From contig VEQL01000019.1 in the NCBI GenBank assembly GCA_018883245.1, forward strand, positions 1-51,047: a stretch of DNA of 51,047 nucleotides, in the 5' to 3' direction. A program made the translations under genes and the position numbers. Each line of letters opens with the position of its first letter. Position 1 is the stretch's first letter. The notes beneath the pieces are model-generated. The model saw only the letters and a program-made list of their open reading frames with translations, made no database searches and was not told the origin of the DNA. Source of the DNA: Chthoniobacterales bacterium. Lineage in GTDB: Bacteria > Verrucomicrobiota > Verrucomicrobiia > Chthoniobacterales > JACTMZ01. Positions 28,484 to 37,651 of the stretch are shown one piece after another.

Positions 28484-28744
28484 ATGAGAAGTTTTCTCCT
28501 CCTCCTGCTCGGCGTCTCCCTCGCCGTGGCCCAGGAAGCGCCGAAGCAACCCGACGCCGCTCCTGCGCCGCAGAAAACCTTGCGGCAAATCTGGGGTATG
28601 ACCGAAGCCCAATACCAGCTCGTCGATCCCTCGCGCCGGCGCAACGGCGATATGTTCAAATACTTCCGCGCCAAGCGCCGCGGTCCCCACGGCAACATGC
28701 TCGAGCACATCCCCGGCGGCCCCCGCCGTCCCGTCTTCCGCTGA
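28484..28744 (+). CDS. Small exported hypothetical protein
   Basis: An 86-residue protein with a clear signal peptide (MRSFLLLLLGVSLAVAQEAP, cleavage near Ala-Gln). The mature part is proline-rich, then has LRQIWGMTEAQYQLVDPSRR, and ends basic and glycine-rich (PGGPRRPVFR). I do not recognise a family. It sits 65 nt after gltD and 7 nt before a tiny lipoprotein, so the two small genes may be co-expressed. Confidence 0.55.
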   Translation: MRSFLLLLLGVSLAVAQEAPKQPDAAPAPQKTLRQIWGMTEAQYQLVDPSRRRNGDMFKYFRAKRRGPHGNMLEHIPGGPRRPVFR

Positions 28745-28751
28745 GCTTTTT

Positions 28752-28826
28752 ATGAAATATCTCGCCGCGCTCTTCCTGCTCGCCCTGACTTTCGCCCTGT
28801 CGGGCTGCGCTTATCTCGAATTCTGA
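28752..28826 (+). CDS. Tiny lipoprotein (24 residues)
   Basis: ATG 28752 encodes MKYLAALFLLALTFALSGC followed by only AYLEF and a stop. The basic start, hydrophobic core and LSGC lipobox make an almost ideal lipoprotein signal. The mature peptide would be just six residues beginning with the lipidated Cys, like small entericidin-type lipoproteins in style. A short A/T-rich spacer precedes it, without a strong ribosome site. Its 3' end overlaps the AraC gene on the other strand by 16 nt. Confidence 0.5.
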   Translation: MKYLAALFLLALTFALSGCAYLEF

Positions 28827-29605
28827 TTTTTCGCCGGCCTGTGCCGGCTGCGGAAGTCCGCCGGATGCGCGGCGGATTCGCGGCGGAACACACGATTGAA
28901 CTGCGATACCGAGCCGAATCCCGACGCATAGGCGATCTCGATCACTTTCATGTCGGTATGGCGCAGGAGTTGCTTCGCCCTTTCGATGCGTGCCGCGGCG
29001 ATGAATCTGGTCAAGGTGAGGCCCAAACGCCGGCGGAACATCTCGCTGAAATAGGCGGCATTCATCTTTGCCGCGTGGGCCAGCGTGCTCAGTCGCCAGC
29101 GTTTTTCGGGATGCCGGCTGATCTCCAGCGCCGCTCGGTCGATCGCGGGGTAGGGGCAACCTTGCGTTTCTGCAGGCAGGCTCTGCGCGAGCTGCTGCGA
29201 AAACAGTTCGAGCAGACGCAGCGCGCCCTCGTATTGCCCTCGCGTTTTGCGCACCGCGCCGATGTGCCGCTGGTCGGCGTCGCCGTTCACCGCTGCGTGG
29301 CCCGTGTGAAGATAAGCCACGGTCTCGTCGCGCACCACGACCGGGACGGCGGATGATGTCAGCCCGGCGAAACAGCGCACCGTGCGCGGCGTTTTGCCCT
29401 GCAGTGCCTTGTGCGTCTGCTCGCAACGCGAACGCGCTTTGCCGTCCGCGAGAAATTGCCGGCAGCATTCCGGCAGGTCGGTGGCTGCGAGATTGGTTTC
29501 GCCCGGAGTCTCGATGCTCACCGGCAGACCCGTCGCGGCGCTGAAAGATTTCGCATGGTCGCGGGCCAGCGGTGTCGAACGCAGGATGTCGGACGCTTTG
29601 CTCAC
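28811..29605 (-). CDS. AraC-family regulator with PocR ligand-binding domain
   Basis: A 264-residue transcription factor. Residues about 10-150 form a PocR domain with its cysteine pattern (PECCRQFLADGKARSRCEQTH and later VRCFAGL), a sensory domain known for small organic ligands. Residues about 165-255 are the AraC DNA-binding domain: helices around LSTLAHAAKMNAAYFSEMFRR and VIEIAYASGFGSVSQFNRVFRRE. The start is ATG 29605. It is divergent from the cbb3 oxidase operon across a 173-nt spacer and so could control it, but nothing in the sequence proves this. Confidence 0.86.
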   Translation of the reverse strand: MSKASDILRSTPLARDHAKSFSAATGLPVSIETPGETNLAATDLPECCRQFLADGKARSRCEQTHKALQGKTPRTVRCFAGLTSSAVPVVVRDETVAYLHTGHAAVNGDADQRHIGAVRKTRGQYEGALRLLELFSQQLAQSLPAETQGCPYPAIDRAALEISRHPEKRWRLSTLAHAAKMNAAYFSEMFRRRLGLTLTRFIAAARIERAKQLLRHTDMKVIEIAYASGFGSVSQFNRVFRRESAAHPADFRSRHRPAKNQNSR

Positions 29606-29778
29606 TATTAGCAGTGTTAATTTTCCGTCATTTTATCCGTCCGACAAGAGGATTTCCAAAAAAACGCGCGGGTTTTCCGAAAAGCTGCGTAGCGCGTCCG
29701 CGGGCCACGTTTAGTTTTGGTGACCATGACGGAAGCCACCGGGCTCAAGGCACACGCACCGCTGAAAGGGCGGGGCCG

Positions 29779-29973
29779 ATGAGTGTCCTCTATCTGACGA
29801 TCTTCGTCAGCTTGATGCTGGCGCTCTTTTTCGCCGCCGGCTTTCTCTACCACCACGATTTCTCCGGCGGGGATCCGCTCCGGGACAGCCTTCTCCCGTT
29901 CAACAAGGAGGAACAAAACAAACAGAAACCCGGCGATGCCGCCGTCCGCGAGGAAAAGAAAAATCTGCCATGA
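29779..29973 (+). CDS. ccoS: CcoS-like cbb3 oxidase assembly protein
   Basis: A 64-residue protein with one N-terminal membrane span: MSVLYLTIFVSLMLALFFAAGFLYHH, then a short polar tail. The MSVLYL start and the DLxS/DPLRDSL spacing after the span match CcoS, a small protein needed to insert metal cofactors into cbb3 oxidase. A G-rich stretch (GGGCGGGG) lies just before the ATG. The stop overlaps the start of ccoNO by ATGA. It is the first gene of the operon, which is unusual since ccoS often comes last. Confidence 0.75.
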   Translation: MSVLYLTIFVSLMLALFFAAGFLYHHDFSGGDPLRDSLLPFNKEEQNKQKPGDAAVREEKKNLP

Positions 29974-32321
29974 ACAACACCACAACCGTTTCCGTGACCT
30001 ACGACGACAAGGTCGTGCGGTATTTCATGATGGCCGCCGTCTTCTGGGGGCTTGTCGCCATGACGGCCGGCGTCTTCATCGCCGCGCAGATGAGCTTCCA
30101 CGTGCTCAACTTCGACACCTCGTGGCTGACCTTCGGCCGCCTGCGTCCGTTGCACACCAATGCCGCGATCTTCGCTTTCGTCGGCAACATGATGTTCGCC
30201 GGGATTTACCACTCCACCCAGCGCTTGGTGCGCACGCGCCTGGCGTCCGGATTCCTCTCCTGGCTGCACTTCTGGGGTTGGCAGGCCATCATCGTCGCCG
30301 CGGCCATCACCCTCCCGCTCGGCTTCACGCGCGGCAAGGAATACGCCGAACTCATCTGGCCGATCAACATTGCCGTCGCCCTCATCTGGGTGGTTTTCGC
30401 GATCAACTTTTTCTGGACGCTGGCCGTGCGCAACGAGAAGTCGCTTTACGTGGCGATCTGGTTCTACATCGCCACCATCATCACGGTGGCGATGCTCTAC
30501 ATCGTCAACCATCTCTCGCTGCCCACGTCGCTGCTGCACTCCTATCCGATCTTCGGCGGCGTGCAGGATGCCCTCGTGCAGTGGTGGTATGGGCACAACG
30601 CCGTCGCGTTCTTCCTCACCACGCCGATCCTCGGCATCATGTATTACTATCTGCCGAAAGCGGCGGAGCGTCCCGTTTACAGTTACCGGCTTTCGGTCGT
30701 GCACTTCTGGTCGCTGGTGTTCATCTACATCTGGGCCGGACCGCACCATTTGCTCAACACCGCGCTGCCCGAGTGGCTGCAGACCCTCGGCATGACGTTC
30801 AGTCTCATGCTCTGGGCGCCCTCGTGGGGAGGCATGCTCAACGGCCTGCTCACCCTCCGCGGCGCCTGGCACAAACTGCGCACCGACCCAGTGCTCAAGT
30901 TCTTCGCCGCCGGCGTGACCTTCTACGGAATGTCCACCTTCGAGGGGCCGCTCCTCGCGATCCGCTCGGTCAACGCCCTTTCGCACTACACCGATTGGAC
31001 CATCGGACACGTGCACAGCGGCACGCTCGGCTGGAACAGCTTCATGGCCGCGGGAATGTTCTACTGGCTCGCGCCGCGCCTGTGGGGAACCAAACTTTTC
31101 TCCACCAAGCTCGCCGACGTCCATTTCTGGCTCGGGATGGTGGGCATCCTTCTCTACATCGCCGCGATGTGGGTGTCCGGCATCACCACCGGCCTCATGC
31201 TCAACTCCGTGACGTCCGAGGGCGTGCTCGCCTATCCGAACTTCCTCGAGGTCGTCAATTCGGTGCGGCCGATGCTGCACATGCGCGTGCTCGGCGGCGG
31301 TCTCTTCCTCCTCGGGTTCATCCTGATGACCTATAACCTCATCCGCACGGTGCGCAGCGGCACGCCGGTGACCACCACGGTCGAGGTCCCGGCGCCTGAA
31401 CGCCGCACGCGCGAGGGAATGACGCTCGCACAGGGCCTCTTCAACGCGCCGACGATGTATTCGGTGCTGATTGTCCTCTTCGCCTGCCTGTGGGGATTCA
31501 CCGGCGGCACCGTCAGCACGGTTTCCTTCGTGCTCCTCGTCGAGACCATGCTGGTTGCCATGATTCACCTCAGCGCATCCGGGGCGAAGTGGGGCGAATG
31601 GTATGAGCGGCTGCTTGAAAGCTGGCTGCCTTTCACGGTCCTTACCCTCCTTGCCGTCGTGCTCGGCGGGATGATCCAGATCCTGCCGCTCGTCTTCTCC
31701 AAACAGGCGGTCGATTACGAAAAGGCGACGCAAATCGTTTACACGCCGCTCGAGCTGTGCGGTCGCGACATCTACATCCGCGAAGGCTGCTACAACTGCC
31801 ACAGCCAGATGATCCGTCCCCTGGTCGGCGAAGTCCTGCGCTACGGCGAAAGCGGACGCCTCGGGCAATCTCTCTACGACCATCCGTTCCAATGGGGATC
31901 GAAACGCACCGGTCCGGATCTTCAGCGCGAAGGCGGGAAATATCCGAACATGTGGCACTTCCAGCACTTCGAGAATCCGCGCACCACGTCGATCGGCAGC
32001 AACATGCCGGCCTATCCGTGGCTTTACCGCCAGAAAGCCGATATCGCGTCCCTTCCGGGCAAAATCAGCGTCCTGCGCAAACTGGGCGTTCCATTCCCCG
32101 AGCGGACTCCCGACGAAATCAGCAGCGAATTCCTCGCCCAGGGACAGAAGATCGTCGATGACCTCGCGCCAAGCGGCGTGAAGATCAGCCCCGACAAGGA
32201 AGTGATCGCCCTCATCGCCTACATCCAGCAGCTCGGACGTTACAAAACCGATGCCCCGGCACCCGGGGGCACGGCGGATGCGCCGCCCGCGCCTTCGATG
32301 CCGCCGCAGGCCTCCCGCTGA
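29970..32321 (+). CDS. ccoNO: cbb3-type cytochrome c oxidase, fused subunits I and II (CcoNO)
   Basis: Core of a high-affinity terminal oxidase. The 783-residue protein fuses CcoN (about 1-475) to CcoO (about 490-770). CcoN elements are LRPLHTNAAIFAF (heme b His), WWYGHNAVAFF, WAGPHHLLNT (CuB histidines) and HVHSGTLGWN (heme ligands). A linker near VEVPAPERRTREG joins to CcoO, which carries one heme c site, CYNCH at 607-611, and METs downstream as possible axial ligands (IGSNMPAYPW). Fused CcoNO is known in Bacteroidetes and some PVC bacteria. It is translationally coupled to the preceding and following genes. Confidence 0.95.
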   Translation: MNNTTTVSVTYDDKVVRYFMMAAVFWGLVAMTAGVFIAAQMSFHVLNFDTSWLTFGRLRPLHTNAAIFAFVGNMMFAGIYHSTQRLVRTRLASGFLSWLHFWGWQAIIVAAAITLPLGFTRGKEYAELIWPINIAVALIWVVFAINFFWTLAVRNEKSLYVAIWFYIATIITVAMLYIVNHLSLPTSLLHSYPIFGGVQDALVQWWYGHNAVAFFLTTPILGIMYYYLPKAAERPVYSYRLSVVHFWSLVFIYIWAGPHHLLNTALPEWLQTLGMTFSLMLWAPSWGGMLNGLLTLRGAWHKLRTDPVLKFFAAGVTFYGMSTFEGPLLAIRSVNALSHYTDWTIGHVHSGTLGWNSFMAAGMFYWLAPRLWGTKLFSTKLADVHFWLGMVGILLYIAAMWVSGITTGLMLNSVTSEGVLAYPNFLEVVNSVRPMLHMRVLGGGLFLLGFILMTYNLIRTVRSGTPVTTTVEVPAPERRTREGMTLAQGLFNAPTMYSVLIVLFACLWGFTGGTVSTVSFVLLVETMLVAMIHLSASGAKWGEWYERLLESWLPFTVLTLLAVVLGGMIQILPLVFSKQAVDYEKATQIVYTPLELCGRDIYIREGCYNCHSQMIRPLVGEVLRYGESGRLGQSLYDHPFQWGSKRTGPDLQREGGKYPNMWHFQHFENPRTTSIGSNMPAYPWLYRQKADIASLPGKISVLRKLGVPFPERTPDEISSEFLAQGQKIVDDLAPSGVKISPDKEVIALIAYIQQLGRYKTDAPAPGGTADAPPAPSMPPQASR

Positions 32322-32323
32322 CC

Positions 32324-32491
32324 ATGTTCCAGCAACTGCAAATCCCGCAACTCAGCACGATCGGCGCGGTGGTCGCGTTGCTCGTCACCTTCGCGGCGTT
32401 TGTCGCGATCGTGGTCGCGACCATCCGTTACCCGAAAAGCAAAATCAAGAAACTGGAGAACCTTCCTTGGGAGGACGACAAAGCACCATGA
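32324..32491 (+). CDS. ccoQ: CcoQ-like small subunit
   Basis: A 55-residue protein with one membrane span (STIGAVVALLVTFAAFVAIVVATIRYPKS) and a polar tail LENLPWEDDKAP, the typical CcoQ layout, including the aromatic-acidic ending. It lies between ccoNO and ccoP, starting 2 nt after the former and overlapping the latter by ATGA. CcoQ stabilises cbb3 oxidase. The sequence is short, so the name rests mainly on position and topology. Confidence 0.78.
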   Translation: MFQQLQIPQLSTIGAVVALLVTFAAFVAIVVATIRYPKSKIKKLENLPWEDDKAP

Positions 32492-33033
32492 ACGACCAAC
32501 GCAAAACCGATGACGACGCGCTGCGTCACCATACCTACGACGGCATCCAGGAATATGACAAGCGCCTGCCGAACTGGTGGCTCTTCACCCTCTACGGCGC
32601 GATTGTTTTCTCCGCCGCTTACTGGGCCTACTACCACTGGTCGGCCCACATGGTGCCCGGCTACGTGCGCGTGGAAAGACAGATCGAGGAAATCCAAAAG
32701 GCCGCGCTTGCCAGCGGCGGAACCCCGACCGACATCCAGCTCTGGAACCTGAGCCGCGATCCCGCGGTGGTCGAGGCCGGCCAGAAGATCTACACCGCCA
32801 ACTGCGTGGCCTGCCATGGCGCGGAGTTGCAGGGCGGCATCGGGCAAAACCTCGTGGATGCCACATGGATCCACGGCGGCAAGCCGACGGACATCTACAA
32901 CACCATCCAAAAAGGCGTCCTCGAAAAAGGGATGCCCGTGTGGGGGCCGGTCCTCGGCGCGGCGCGTATCGCCGACGTTGTAGCGTTCGTCGTCAGCAAA
33001 AACCCGACGATCCAAAAGCCGGCCGAGCAATAG
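32488..33033 (+). CDS. ccoP: cbb3-type cytochrome c oxidase subunit III (CcoP), monoheme
   Basis: A 181-residue subunit that passes electrons to the core. The N-terminal YDGIQEYDKRLPNWWLFTLYGA is the usual CcoP membrane-anchor signature. A single cytochrome c domain follows with C106-V-A-C109-H110 and Met149 (KGMPVWG) as likely axial ligand. Most proteobacterial CcoP proteins carry two such domains and about 300 residues, so this is a shorter monoheme form. It is coupled to ccoQ. Confidence 0.93.
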   Translation: MNDQRKTDDDALRHHTYDGIQEYDKRLPNWWLFTLYGAIVFSAAYWAYYHWSAHMVPGYVRVERQIEEIQKAALASGGTPTDIQLWNLSRDPAVVEAGQKIYTANCVACHGAELQGGIGQNLVDATWIHGGKPTDIYNTIQKGVLEKGMPVWGPVLGAARIADVVAFVVSKNPTIQKPAEQ

Positions 33034-33049
33034 GACCGGCCGCGTCCGT

Positions 33050-34438
33050 ATGAAGCCGAAAGCGCCCAGCATTGATTCGGTCACCACGATCAATGAAGAC
33101 GGGTCGCGCTACTTCGTCCACCCGGCCGATGTCAGCGGACCTTTCACCCTGAGCCGCCGGATTTTCGCCATTTTCCTCATCGCCCTCTACGTCTCGCTTC
33201 CCTTTATCCCGATCAAGGGCGAACCGGCGGTGTTCCTCGATATCTTCCACCGCAAGCTCCACATCTTCGGGCTTACCCTGATGTTCCAGGACTTGTGGCT
33301 GCTGTTTTTCCTCATCACCGGCATGGCCTTCGGGCTGTTCGTGGTCACCTCCGTCGCCGGCCGCCTCTGGTGCGGCTGGGCGTGTCCGCAGACCGTTTTT
33401 CTCGATCACGTGTTCCGCCGCGTCGAGCGCTTCATCGACGGGGACGCGCCCGCCCGGCGCCGGCTCGAGGATGCGCCGTGGACCGGCGGAAAAATATTCA
33501 AACGCGCGCTCAAGCACGGGATTTTCTTCCTTCTCTCCGCGGCCATCGCGCACATGTTCCTCTCGTATTTTGTCTCGTTGCCCTCGCTTTACGCCATGAT
33601 GCGGCATTCGCCGGGCGAGAACTGGGGCTTCTTCCTCTTCGTCTTCGCCCTCACCGGCGTCCTCTACTTCAACTTCGCGTGGTTCCGCGAACAGTTCTGC
33701 ATCATCATGTGCCCCTACGGGCGCCTCGGTTCCGCCCTCATCGACGACAACTCGATCGTCGTCGGCTATGACACCGTTCGCGGCGAGCCGCGGGGCAAGG
33801 CGGGGACAACCACCGGCGACTGCATCGACTGCCGCCGCTGCGTCCAGGTTTGTCCCACCGGCATCGACATCCGCCAGGGGTTGCAGATGGAGTGCATATC
33901 GTGCGAGGCCTGCATCGACGCCTGCGACGAGATCATGGTGAAAATCGGCCGTCCCAAGGGCCTTGTGCGCCACGATTCGCTCAACGCCCTGGCCGGGCGT
34001 CCGTCGAAGTTCTGGCGTCCGCGCCTTTTGATCTACATCGTTCTCGGCATGGTCGGTGCGTCGGCGTTCGCCTACGCCACGCAACAGGTCAAGCCCGTCA
34101 TCCTGTCGGTGCTGCGCATGCAGGGTGCGCCGTATTTCCGCGACCAGGGTTCGATCCGCAACAACTTCATGGTGCGCGTGGCCAACAAGCGCGCGGAGAC
34201 CCACGATTACACCGTCACCCTGGATTCTCCGGCGGCGGGCCTGTCATCGACCGGCGCCTCGGCGCACAAGCTCGCGCTCGGACCCGGGGAGGAAGTCCAG
34301 GAGCCGCTCATTATGACACTTCCCGACGCCGATTTTCACGGAAACTTCGACGTCAAAGTCCAGGTGCGCGGCCAAAGCGGGCAGGTGGAGGGCGAGAAAA
34401 CGGTTCCATTCCTCGGACCGTTCCGCGAAGCGCCATGA
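33050..34438 (+). CDS. ccoG: cbb3 oxidase accessory protein CcoG (FixG-like, ferredoxin-type)
   Basis: A 462-residue membrane protein implicated in Cu(II) reduction for oxidase maturation. It has five to six spans with CGWACPQTVFLD and MCPYGRLGSALID, typical of the family. Two 4Fe-4S motifs follow: CIDCRRCVQVCP and CISCEACIDACDE. The C-terminal about 120 residues form an immunoglobulin-like domain (VRVANKRAETHDYTVTL). Its stop overlaps the next small gene. Confidence 0.94.
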   Translation: MKPKAPSIDSVTTINEDGSRYFVHPADVSGPFTLSRRIFAIFLIALYVSLPFIPIKGEPAVFLDIFHRKLHIFGLTLMFQDLWLLFFLITGMAFGLFVVTSVAGRLWCGWACPQTVFLDHVFRRVERFIDGDAPARRRLEDAPWTGGKIFKRALKHGIFFLLSAAIAHMFLSYFVSLPSLYAMMRHSPGENWGFFLFVFALTGVLYFNFAWFREQFCIIMCPYGRLGSALIDDNSIVVGYDTVRGEPRGKAGTTTGDCIDCRRCVQVCPTGIDIRQGLQMECISCEACIDACDEIMVKIGRPKGLVRHDSLNALAGRPSKFWRPRLLIYIVLGMVGASAFAYATQQVKPVILSVLRMQGAPYFRDQGSIRNNFMVRVANKRAETHDYTVTLDSPAAGLSSTGASAHKLALGPGEEVQEPLIMTLPDADFHGNFDVKVQVRGQSGQVEGEKTVPFLGPFREAP

Positions 34439-34602
34439 CCTCGGGATTTTTCTCCAAACGTCCGTGGCTCCTCGTTTGGGTCGCCTTTATCGTGCTCATT
34501 GCGGCATGGGTCGCCACTTACATGGTGAGCCGCCGCGTTCCTTCGCAGAAACTCACGCCGGCGGAGGAAACTCTGCTGCTGCGAAAAAAGGAGGCGCAAT
34601 GA
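34435..34602 (+). CDS. Small single-span membrane protein in cco operon
   Basis: A 55-residue protein with one hydrophobic span (PWLLVWVAFIVLIAAWVATYMV) and a basic, polar tail ending RKKEAQ. It occupies the place where ccoH/FixH usually lies but is far shorter (FixH is about 150 residues) and has no FixH domain that I can see. A GGAGG box inside its last codons (34590-34594) serves the next gene. Possible role: assembly of the oxidase. Confidence 0.6.
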   Translation: MTSGFFSKRPWLLVWVAFIVLIAAWVATYMVSRRVPSQKLTPAEETLLLRKKEAQ

Positions 34603-35276
34603 TGACATTGCCCGAGATCACCGGACCGTTGGCCGCCCTGCTGGCCGGGCTCATCACCAGCCTGCATTGCGTGGGTATGTGCGGGCCTCTGGCCTGCTCC
34701 GCCTGCGCGCGGGGTGGCGGGCAGGGGAGCATGCAGGCGACGCTGATTTACCACGGGTCGCGCGTGGTGTCCTACGCCATTGTCGGGCTCGCGGCCGGAC
34801 TCGTCGGCCGGCGCCTGTCCGATGCGCTGCTTGGCGGCGGCACCCGATGGATGACATGGCTCTTCGTGCTCTTTTTCCTCGCGGTCGTGGTGGGTCTCGA
34901 CAAGCGCATCCGGCTGCCTGTTCCCAAAGGTTCCCTCGCGTGGATGGGTGCGGCTTCCGCCCGTTGCGGGGTGCGCGGACGCGCGGGCGTGCTCGGATTT
35001 TTCACGCCGCTGTTGCCTTGTGCCCCGCTTTATCTCGTCGTTGCCGCGGCTGCGCTCTCCGGATCCGCCTGGTCCGGCGGCTCGATCATGATCGCATTCG
35101 CCCTCGGCACCGTCCCGTTGCTTCTTGTGCTGCAATCGCAATTTTTCCGCCTCGGTGCGCGTTGGTCGCCGGATGCCATGGACTACGTGCGGCGCGGTCT
35201 CGCCTTCGTGAGTGTGATCCTCCTTGTGGCGAGGGGAACTTATACCGCATCCACCGGATGCCCGATGTGCCATTGA
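34599..35276 (+). CDS. TauE/SafE-type (UreH-like) membrane protein of the cbb3 cluster
   Basis: A 225-residue protein with about six spans. The N-terminal LLAGLITSLHCVGMCGPLACSAC matches the cysteine-containing UreH/SafE-like family often found next to ccoI, and the C-terminus ends STGCPMCH, adding two Cys and a His. These thiols suggest copper handling. GGAGG 4-7 nt before two adjacent ATG codons (34599 and 34602) is the strongest ribosome site in this operon. Its end overlaps the start of ccoI. Confidence 0.78.
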   Translation: MMTLPEITGPLAALLAGLITSLHCVGMCGPLACSACARGGGQGSMQATLIYHGSRVVSYAIVGLAAGLVGRRLSDALLGGGTRWMTWLFVLFFLAVVVGLDKRIRLPVPKGSLAWMGAASARCGVRGRAGVLGFFTPLLPCAPLYLVVAAAALSGSAWSGGSIMIAFALGTVPLLLVLQSQFFRLGARWSPDAMDYVRRGLAFVSVILLVARGTYTASTGCPMCH

Positions 35277-37651
35277 AAACGATCGCCGGAGAACAGCTTT
35301 TGCATTCGTGCAGGCACTGCCGCACGCGGTTCCGTCCGTCCGCCGATGAACAGGAATTTTGCTGCTCGGGCTGCCGCTTCGTGCACCATCTGTTGCACAA
35401 ACGCGGGCTCGGGGACTTTTATTCCTACGGCGAGACCATGTCCCCCGCGGGCAACTTCGTTTTCCACGACCGCGATTACCGGTGGCTGGAGAGCCAGCAG
35501 CGCGCTTCCGAGGCGGGGGCGGGGGACGTCGCCGAGACCATCGTCGATGTGCAGGGAATTTCCTGCGCGGCTTGCTTGTGGTTGATCGAGGCGGTGTTCA
35601 TGGAATGTCCCGGCGCGGTTTCCTGCGTGGTCAATTCATCTTCCGGCACCGCGCGCCTGCGGTGGACGCCCGGTGCGCTCGCGCTCGATGACTACGCGCG
35701 GGATGTGCAGCGATTCGGATATTTGCTCGGTCCGCCGCAGGGCAAAGCGCCCTCCTCCATGGGATCCCTGACCCGCAAGCTCGGTCTCTGCGGTTTTCTG
35801 GCCATGAACGCGATGCTTTTCGCGTCGCCCCGCTATTTCGGCATCGAGCCCGGCGATGCGCTCACCGCGCTCTTCGATGTCGTCTCTTTCGGTCTGGCCA
35901 CGGCCAGTATCGCCATCGGAGGAACGTTTTTCTTCCGGCGTGCGCTCGGCGCGTTGCGCATGGGCGCCCTGCATATCGACCTGCCCATTTCCCTCGGGTT
36001 GCTGATCGCCTACGCCGGTTCCGTAGGCGCGTGGCTCAGGGATCAGCACAGCTTCAACTACTTCGACTTTGTTTCGGTCTTCACTTTCCTGATGTTGCTC
36101 GGGCGCTGGTTGCAGGAGCGCGCGGTCGAGAACAACCGCCGGCGGCTCCTCGGGCTCAAGCTCTCGCCGGGACGCGTGCGTGTCATGGGGGATCCGGCCG
36201 CGGGCGAAAAGGGCGCGGAAGAAATCGTTTCGGGTTTGAAGTTTGCCGTCGCGCGCGGCCAAGTCGTTCCCGTGCGTTCGCGCCTGCTCGAACGCAGTGC
36301 GACGTTTGCGCTCAATTGGATCACCGGCGAGCCGGCCCCGCGCACTTTCCCGGCCGGAAGCATCGTGCCCGCGGGCGCACGCAGCGTGGATGCGGACGAC
36401 ACCGTGTTCGAAGCGCTGGAAGACTGGGCCGACTCGCAGCTTTCCGCGCTCCTGCGCATCGACGCCGAGCGCCAGTGGCGCAATCGCGGACTTGAAAAGT
36501 TGATCAAAGTTTATCTCTCGATCGTCATGGTCGTCGCCGCACTCGGCTTCGTCGCCTGGGGTTGGTCGGGGGGCGACTGGCCGGCCGCGTTCCAGGTGAT
36601 GATCTCGGTCCTTGTCGTCTCGTGTCCGTGTGCGATCGGCGTGGCCTTGCCGCTTTTGGACGACATCGCGGCGGCACGCCTGCAGCAATACGGGGTTTAT
36701 CTGCGCGAGGGTTCCCTCTGGGCGCGGCTCAAGCAGGTGACCACGCTTCTCTTCGACAAGACAGGCACCGTGACGCTGGAGACTTTGCGCCCGGCCGATC
36801 CGGCGGTCTTCGACACCCTGTCCGCCGAAACAAAATCCTACCTCATGCGTCTGGTCGAGCGGAGTCTGCATCCGGTCGCCGCCTGTTTGCGGGAAGTTCT
36901 GCTTTCGTCGGGCGTCGAGCCTGCGACGGGCGGGGGGATGGTCCATGAAATTCCCGGCATGGGTCTCGAGTGGGAATCTCCGGTCGGTCTCTGGCGCCTC
37001 GGCCGTGCCGCGTGGGCATTGCATGGCGGCGAATCCGGCGGGACCATCCTCGCTTTGGACGGCACCGCGTTGGCGCGCTTTGACTTCCGCGAAGAGCTGC
37101 GCCCCGACGCGGCCGACCAGGTTGCGCACTTCGCCTCGCGCGGCATGCCCGTTTACCTGCTCAGCGGAGACGAGCCTGCGCGCGTGAAATCCATGGCACA
37201 TGTCCTCGGGCTCCCCGAATCCCACGCCATGGGCGGCCTCACTCCCGCGGAAAAAGCCGGCCTCGTTCGCGCGCGCTGGAGCGGCAATGCCCTCATGCTC
37301 GGCGACGGAGCCAATGACAGCCTTGCCTTCGATGCGGCGCTCTGCCGTGGCACGCCGGCGGTCGATGCCGGGCTTCTCGAGCACAAGGCGGATTTTTATT
37401 TGCTCGGGCGCGGACTGCACGGGCTGGGCGCGCTGTTCGCGGCGGGCCGCAGTCATCACCGCACTGCGCGCGCGGTTTTCGGCTTCGCCCTTCTTTACAA
37501 CGCCTGCGCGGTTTCGGCCGCGCTTGCCGGCTGGATGAGTCCGCTCGTCGCCGCGGTCATCATGCCGCTCAGTTCGCTCGTCTGCATCGGAATCGTGCTC
37601 ACGGGCTTCCGCATTTCCACTCCGCTCCGAACCAAAACACAAAACTCATGA
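35258..37651 (+). CDS. ccoI: Copper-transporting P-type ATPase CcoI (FixI-like)
   Basis: Exports copper across the membrane for cbb3 oxidase assembly. From ATG 35258 the protein has 797 residues. The N-terminus has the paired-Cys metal-binding CRHCRTRF...CCSGC region of the FixI/CcoI branch and an HMA-type site C106-A-A-C109. The transport motif CPC is at 456-458, the phosphorylated Asp500 in DKTGTVT, and GDGANDS completes the hinge. Phosphatase motif TGE is present (WITGEPAP). GTG 35267 is an alternative start. It is coupled to the next gene by ATGA. Confidence 0.93.
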   Translation: MPDVPLKTIAGEQLLHSCRHCRTRFRPSADEQEFCCSGCRFVHHLLHKRGLGDFYSYGETMSPAGNFVFHDRDYRWLESQQRASEAGAGDVAETIVDVQGISCAACLWLIEAVFMECPGAVSCVVNSSSGTARLRWTPGALALDDYARDVQRFGYLLGPPQGKAPSSMGSLTRKLGLCGFLAMNAMLFASPRYFGIEPGDALTALFDVVSFGLATASIAIGGTFFFRRALGALRMGALHIDLPISLGLLIAYAGSVGAWLRDQHSFNYFDFVSVFTFLMLLGRWLQERAVENNRRRLLGLKLSPGRVRVMGDPAAGEKGAEEIVSGLKFAVARGQVVPVRSRLLERSATFALNWITGEPAPRTFPAGSIVPAGARSVDADDTVFEALEDWADSQLSALLRIDAERQWRNRGLEKLIKVYLSIVMVVAALGFVAWGWSGGDWPAAFQVMISVLVVSCPCAIGVALPLLDDIAAARLQQYGVYLREGSLWARLKQVTTLLFDKTGTVTLETLRPADPAVFDTLSAETKSYLMRLVERSLHPVAACLREVLLSSGVEPATGGGMVHEIPGMGLEWESPVGLWRLGRAAWALHGGESGGTILALDGTALARFDFREELRPDAADQVAHFASRGMPVYLLSGDEPARVKSMAHVLGLPESHAMGGLTPAEKAGLVRARWSGNALMLGDGANDSLAFDAALCRGTPAVDAGLLEHKADFYLLGRGLHGLGALFAAGRSHHRTARAVFGFALLYNACAVSAALAGWMSPLVAAVIMPLSSLVCIGIVLTGFRISTPLRTKTQNS

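Noticed and set aside
29847-31967. Minus-strand 706-codon frame opposite ccoNO
   Set aside because: Composition is His/Glu/Arg-rich, typical of an antisense shadow of a GC-rich gene, and ccoNO is certain.
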